A stretch of 36,427 nt of DNA from DATILI01 sp035476635 (GTDB lineage: Bacteria; Pseudomonadota; Gammaproteobacteria; Burkholderiales; Burkholderiaceae_C), in the NCBI GenBank assembly GCA_035476635.1, contig DATILI010000063.1, forward strand, positions 1 through 36,427, written 5' to 3'. Shown one piece after another: positions 32,927-36,427 of this stretch (positions are counted from its first letter, which is position 1; each line of letters opens with the position of its first letter). Below the pieces are notes generated by a model. That model ran no database searches. It was not told the origin of the DNA and saw only the letters and a program-made list of their open reading frames with translations. The position numbers and the translations under genes are program-made.

Positions 32927-34516
32927 ATGAATATTCTCTTGCTGATGCGCCAGTTCACTATTCGCTTTCGCATGCTGGGCGCGATTGCCGTGGTGTTGAT
33001 CCTGCTGGGCATCCTGGGCGGCGCCGGCATGTACGGCATGTTCCGCATCTATGGCATGAGCGAGAGCTTCATGGCGGACTCCTATGCCAAGGCCGGGCGC
33101 TTCTCCGAGCTGCGCGTGCAGATGGGCATGATGCGCCGCTACGAGAAAGACATGATCATCCAGTACGAGAAGCCCGAGGGCGTGAAGGCCGCGCAGGCCA
33201 AGTGGCTGGCCAGCCTGCAGGAGGCCGACAAGATCGGCAAGAGCTTTCTCGAAGGCCCGGACGATGCCGACAACGATGCCGTTCGCAAGATCCTGCCCAA
33301 GCTCACGGCCTACCGCGACCAGTTTGGCTCCGTGATACGCCAGCTTGAAAGCGGCGGCTACGAGTCGGCCACCACGGCCAACCGCATGAGCGCGCGGGCC
33401 GTGGCCGAATTCGACGCGGCGGACACGCTTATGACCCAGCTGGAGGGCGTTTTGCGCAAGGAAGTCGAGGATGCCGTGGCCCGGCAGCGCGACGTGTCGA
33501 ACCAGACGCTGGTGTTGTTCGCCCTGGCCGTGGCCCTGACCGTCATCGTGGTCGTGCCGACCACCTGGTTTAACATGCGCTCGATCTGCAAACCGCTGGA
33601 AGAAGCGCGCGAGGCGGCGCAGGCCATCGCCGGTGGGGATCTGTCACAGACCATTCGCGTCGAGGGCAAGGATGAGGTGGCCGACCTGCAGCGCGCCCTG
33701 GTCGGCATGCAGGCGGGGCTGGGGGCCATGGTGGCCCAGGTGCGCGATTCGAGCGAGAGCATCGCCACGGCCAGCCAGGAAATCGCCTCGGGCAACCAGG
33801 ACCTTTCCAGCCGTACCGAGCAGACCGCCAGCAATGTGCAGGAGACCGTGTCCTCGCTGACCGAGCTCACCGGCACGGTGCAGCAGACCGCCACGTCGGC
33901 GCAACTGGCCAACCAGCTGGCCGCCTCGGCCACCTCGGCCGCGCAGCGCGGTGGCTCGGTAGTGCAGCAGGCGGTGTCCAGCATGCAGGACATCTCGGCG
34001 GCCAGCCGCAAGATCAACGACATCATTGCGCTGATCGATTCGATCGCTTTCCAGACCAACATCCTGGCGCTCAACGCCGCGGTGGAAGCGGCGCGGGCCG
34101 GCGAGCAGGGCCGCGGCTTTGCTGTGGTGGCCAGCGAGGTGCGTGGCCTGGCGGGCCGCTCGGCCGCGGCGGCCAGCGAGATCAAGACCCTGATCGGCAA
34201 CAGCGTGGCGGCGGTGGACGGCGGCGTGCGGCTGGTGGAAACCGCCGGCTCCGCGATGAAGGAAATCGTCGCCGGCGTGCAGCGCGTGGGCGACATCATC
34301 GGCGAGATCACCGCCGCTGCCTCGGAGCAATCGGCCGGCATCGGCCAGGTGAACCAGTCGGTCAACGAGATCGACCGCATGACGCAGCAAAACGCCGCGC
34401 TGGTGGAACAGTCGGCCGCGGCCGCCGAGTCGCTGCGCGAGCAGGCCGCACGCCTGGCCCAGGTGGTGCGGCAATTCCGCGTTGGCGAAGGCCATGCGCT
34501 GTTGACCGCGGGCTAG
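32927..34516 (+). CDS. Methyl-accepting chemotaxis protein (four-helix-bundle sensor)
   Basis: A 529-residue chemoreceptor with TM1 (about residues 12-35), a periplasmic four-helix bundle (about 36-195) and TM2 (about 196-217). A HAMP domain (218-270, with KPLEEAREAAQAIAGGD and ADLQRAL) and a signalling coiled coil follow. The hairpin tip is intact (IDSIAFQTNILALNAAVEAARAGEQGRGFAVVASEVRGLA), so it can couple to CheA and CheW. Possible methylation regions flank the tip (Glu/Gln-rich heptads). There is no NWETF-type tail, so it depends on tethering to other receptors for CheR/CheB. TTGGAGA precedes the ATG. No che genes are nearby, so it is an orphan receptor; the ligand is unknown. Confidence 0.95.
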   Translation: MNILLLMRQFTIRFRMLGAIAVVLILLGILGGAGMYGMFRIYGMSESFMADSYAKAGRFSELRVQMGMMRRYEKDMIIQYEKPEGVKAAQAKWLASLQEADKIGKSFLEGPDDADNDAVRKILPKLTAYRDQFGSVIRQLESGGYESATTANRMSARAVAEFDAADTLMTQLEGVLRKEVEDAVARQRDVSNQTLVLFALAVALTVIVVVPTTWFNMRSICKPLEEAREAAQAIAGGDLSQTIRVEGKDEVADLQRALVGMQAGLGAMVAQVRDSSESIATASQEIASGNQDLSSRTEQTASNVQETVSSLTELTGTVQQTATSAQLANQLAASATSAAQRGGSVVQQAVSSMQDISAASRKINDIIALIDSIAFQTNILALNAAVEAARAGEQGRGFAVVASEVRGLAGRSAAAASEIKTLIGNSVAAVDGGVRLVETAGSAMKEIVAGVQRVGDIIGEITAAASEQSAGIGQVNQSVNEIDRMTQQNAALVEQSAAAAESLREQAARLAQVVRQFRVGEGHALLTAG

Positions 34517-34534
34517 CTAGCCCGGCGGCGAAAC

Positions 34535-35200
34535 CTAGAACCCGAACTTGAGCCCGGCACTGTAGACGGCCTTGCGGTTGTGGCGCCCGAGCGTGGCGTC
34601 GAGCTGCACGTCCTTGGCCAGTTCGGTGCGCGCGCCGACCTGGAACACCGGCTTGGCGTGGCGCTGGCCGAAACTTTCTGCATGCAGCGTGACGGCGCCG
34701 AGTGCGCGCTCCAGCGCCAGGCCCCAGGTTGGCAGCACCGGGCCGCCCGTCGGCCTGTTGGCGCCGAGGTTGGCGTGAAATGCCAGCGCATCGCGGTTGC
34801 AGCTCAACAGGCCGTTCAGGTAGGGCGTATTTCCACCGCTGTCAGCGCCGCTCGCACGGGTGTGCGCCAGGCCAAACACCGCACCGGTGTTGCAGCCATC
34901 GGGGCGCGACGCGCTGAAAAGCAGCTTGGCCTGGATGGCCGTGGTCAGCAGCCGGTTGCCGGTGTCGCGCGTGAGGCTGGCGCCCAGCTCCAAGGCCTCG
35001 TGCACGCCATGGGCCGGCGCGATGGTCCAGGTCCGGATACCGCCAGGGTCGCGAGCGCCCCAGGCTTCCACGTGGGAGGCGCCCGGCTCATTCACGTTCG
35101 CATCGTCCACGGTGATCGGGCGGCCGGCCTGGCAGGTGCTGGTGCAGAGCCAGGCAAGCAGGCTGGCGGCGGCGGCACGTGAGCTGGTGAAATGGCGCAT
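34535..35200 (-). CDS. Outer-membrane beta-barrel-like protein
   Basis: A 221-residue protein with a signal peptide (cleaved after CQA, near residue 25), then alternating strand-like segments and a C-terminal aromatic (SAGLKFGF), as in outer-membrane barrels. Three Cys residues are present, two of them (DGCNTGA and LLSCNRDA) possibly disulfide-bonded. It starts with VDDANVNEPGASHVEAW, a pattern seen in small MetA-pathway/transporter-like barrels. The ATG at 35200 has GAGG 8 nt upstream; ATG 35221 is less likely. It converges on the chemoreceptor gene. Function is unknown. Confidence 0.65.
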   Translation of the reverse strand: MRHFTSSRAAAASLLAWLCTSTCQAGRPITVDDANVNEPGASHVEAWGARDPGGIRTWTIAPAHGVHEALELGASLTRDTGNRLLTTAIQAKLLFSASRPDGCNTGAVFGLAHTRASGADSGGNTPYLNGLLSCNRDALAFHANLGANRPTGGPVLPTWGLALERALGAVTLHAESFGQRHAKPVFQVGARTELAKDVQLDATLGRHNRKAVYSAGLKFGF

Positions 35201-35262
35201 GGCGTTCCCTCGTCGCGCCATGATAGCGAGGCGCCATGACGCCCGGGCAAGCGATGCGGTGC

Positions 35263-36363
35263 TCAGGCCAGCGCCGGATAGTCGGTGTAGCCCTTTTCAT
35301 CGCCGCCGTAGAAGGTGGCGCGGTCGGGCTCGTTGAACGGGCCGCCCTGGCGCAGGCGCTGCACGAGATCGGGGTTGGCGATGAAGGGCTTGCCGAACGC
35401 AACCAGCGCAGCGCCGCTGCCCACGGCGCTTTCCGCCAGCGCCTTGTCATAGCCGTTGTTGACCATCCACGCCGCCTGCCCGCCCGCCGCGCGGTAGGCG
35501 CCTTGCAGGGCGATGTAGTCAATCGGCCGGTCGGGGATTTCGCGCGGTCCGCCGGTGGCGCCTTCGATCACATGCACATAGGCCAGGTTCAGCGGTGCCA
35601 GGGCGCGCAACAGGTATTCGAACAGCGGCTGCGGATCGGCGTCGACGATGTCGTTGGCCGGCGTGACCGGCGAGATGCGCAGGCCCGTGCGGTCGCCGCC
35701 GATTTCCGCGGTGACAGCGCGCATGACCTGCAGCATCAGGCGCGCGCGGTTTTCGATGCTGCCGCCATAGGCGTCCGAGCGCTGGTTCGCGCCGGTCTTC
35801 AGGAATTGGTCGAGCAGATAGCCATTGGCGCCATGCACTTCCACGCCATCGAAGCCGGCCGCGATGGCATTGCGCGCGGCGTGGCGGTAATCGTCGACGA
35901 TGCCGGCCAGCTCGGACAGGTCCAGCGCGCGCGGCGCGGAGGTGGGCACGAAGGCGCCGGTGCCGTCCTTGATCACGAAGGTCTTGGTCTTGGCCGTGAT
36001 CGCGGACGGTGCGACCGGCGGCTGCCCTTCGGGTTGCAGATCATGGTGCGAGACGCGGCCCACATGCCACAGCTGCACGGCGATCTTGCCGCCGGCGGCA
36101 TGCACGGATTCGGTGACGCGCTTCCAGCCCTGGACCTGGGCGTCGCTCCAGATGCCGGGCACGTCGGCGTAGCCCTGGCCCTGGTGGCTGATGGCGGTGG
36201 CCTCGGTCACCAGCAGGCCGGCGCTGGCGCGCTGCGTGTAGTAGGTGGCCATCTGCGCGGTGGGTACGGCGCCGGGCGCGCGGTTGCGGGTCAGCGGCGC
36301 CATCACCACGCGGTTGGCCAGGGAAAGGCGGCCGACCTGGATCGGTTCGAACAATGCACTCAT
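35263..36363 (-). CDS. nemA: Old Yellow Enzyme-family NADH:flavin oxidoreductase (alkene/N-ethylmaleimide reductase)
   Basis: A 366-residue FMN-dependent ene-reductase. Hallmarks are an APLTRNRA motif near the N-terminus, QLWHVGRVSH, the active-site His/Asn pair in VEVHGANGYLLDQF, the GANQRSDAYGGSIENRARL segment and a C-terminal FGKPFIANPDL with the FMN-phosphate-binding Gly/Lys region. It reduces activated double bonds of enals, maleimides and nitro compounds and is often induced by electrophile stress. The ATG at 36363 has GAGAGAAA upstream. Its usual repressor gene (NemR) is not in the window; the upstream 64 nt run to the window edge. Confidence 0.93.
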   Translation of the reverse strand: MSALFEPIQVGRLSLANRVVMAPLTRNRAPGAVPTAQMATYYTQRASAGLLVTEATAISHQGQGYADVPGIWSDAQVQGWKRVTESVHAAGGKIAVQLWHVGRVSHHDLQPEGQPPVAPSAITAKTKTFVIKDGTGAFVPTSAPRALDLSELAGIVDDYRHAARNAIAAGFDGVEVHGANGYLLDQFLKTGANQRSDAYGGSIENRARLMLQVMRAVTAEIGGDRTGLRISPVTPANDIVDADPQPLFEYLLRALAPLNLAYVHVIEGATGGPREIPDRPIDYIALQGAYRAAGGQAAWMVNNGYDKALAESAVGSGAALVAFGKPFIANPDLVQRLRQGGPFNEPDRATFYGGDEKGYTDYPALA

Positions 36364-36427
36364 GGTGTTTCTCTCTTCAGTCTGGGTCAATGGCACAAAG
36401 CGTAAGCGCAAACCCCAAGCCCCGTGA

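Overview
The window reads as chromosomal DNA of a GC-rich betaproteobacterium of the order Burkholderiales, most likely Comamonadaceae or a close relative. The grounds are the strong G/C bias at third codon positions, a DUF4148 protein, a PEP-CTERM protein, a minCDE block, RdgC, tandem YbhN-type proteins beside a ClsB-type cardiolipin synthase, and many multi-domain c-di-GMP proteins. Family placement is inference. I see no tRNA, rRNA, CRISPR array, prophage or insertion sequence.

Layout. 1-3.4 kb: the start of a LysR regulator, a PEP-CTERM SGNH-type hydrolase overlapping a lipoprotein alpha/beta hydrolase, and an NnrU-family membrane protein. 3.4-4.3 kb: an NTF2-like protein coupled to a MerR regulator behind a MerR-type promoter. 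4.3-10.05 kb: a signalling block. A PAS/HisKA_3 kinase and a NarL-type regulator are transcribed leftward, and a CHASE3 hybrid kinase (HisKA-HATPase-REC-HPt) overlapping a REC-EAL phosphodiesterase is transcribed rightward. A perfect 10+10 bp dyad lies between the two units. 10.1-12.4 kb: DAHP synthase with a bidirectional terminator, a DUF4148 protein and a Gly/Ala-rich exported protein. 12.4-15.7 kb: a leftward operon clsB-ybhN-ybhN'. 15.9-22.1 kb: a membrane metallophosphoesterase and a 1619-residue GAF/PAS/GGDEF/EAL protein. 22.1-23.7 kb: a MerR regulator coupled to a hotdog thioesterase, then a small exported protein. 23.7-25.6 kb: minC-minD-minE (leftward).

25.57-25.96 kb is the largest gene-free stretch. 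It carries an AT-rich tract, four TAG triplets, a short GC segment and several DnaA-box-like sequences, in the order expected for a bacterial origin unwinding module. It is the most interesting site in the window. 26-36.4 kb: alpha/beta hydrolase, GlxA-like AraC regulator, exported M20 amidohydrolase, Spy/CpxP-like periplasmic protein, RdgC, a small unknown protein, a YegD-type Hsp70, a chemoreceptor, an outer-membrane barrel protein and an Old Yellow Enzyme reductase.

How the genes work together. The two kinase units and the giant GGDEF-EAL protein suggest dense c-di-GMP control of lifestyle. clsB with the YbhN proteins points to inner-membrane phospholipid remodelling. The min block sets the division site. 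The rest are mostly independent metabolic or stress genes. Start sites were chosen by ribosome-binding sites, signal peptides and overlaps, and are flagged where uncertain.
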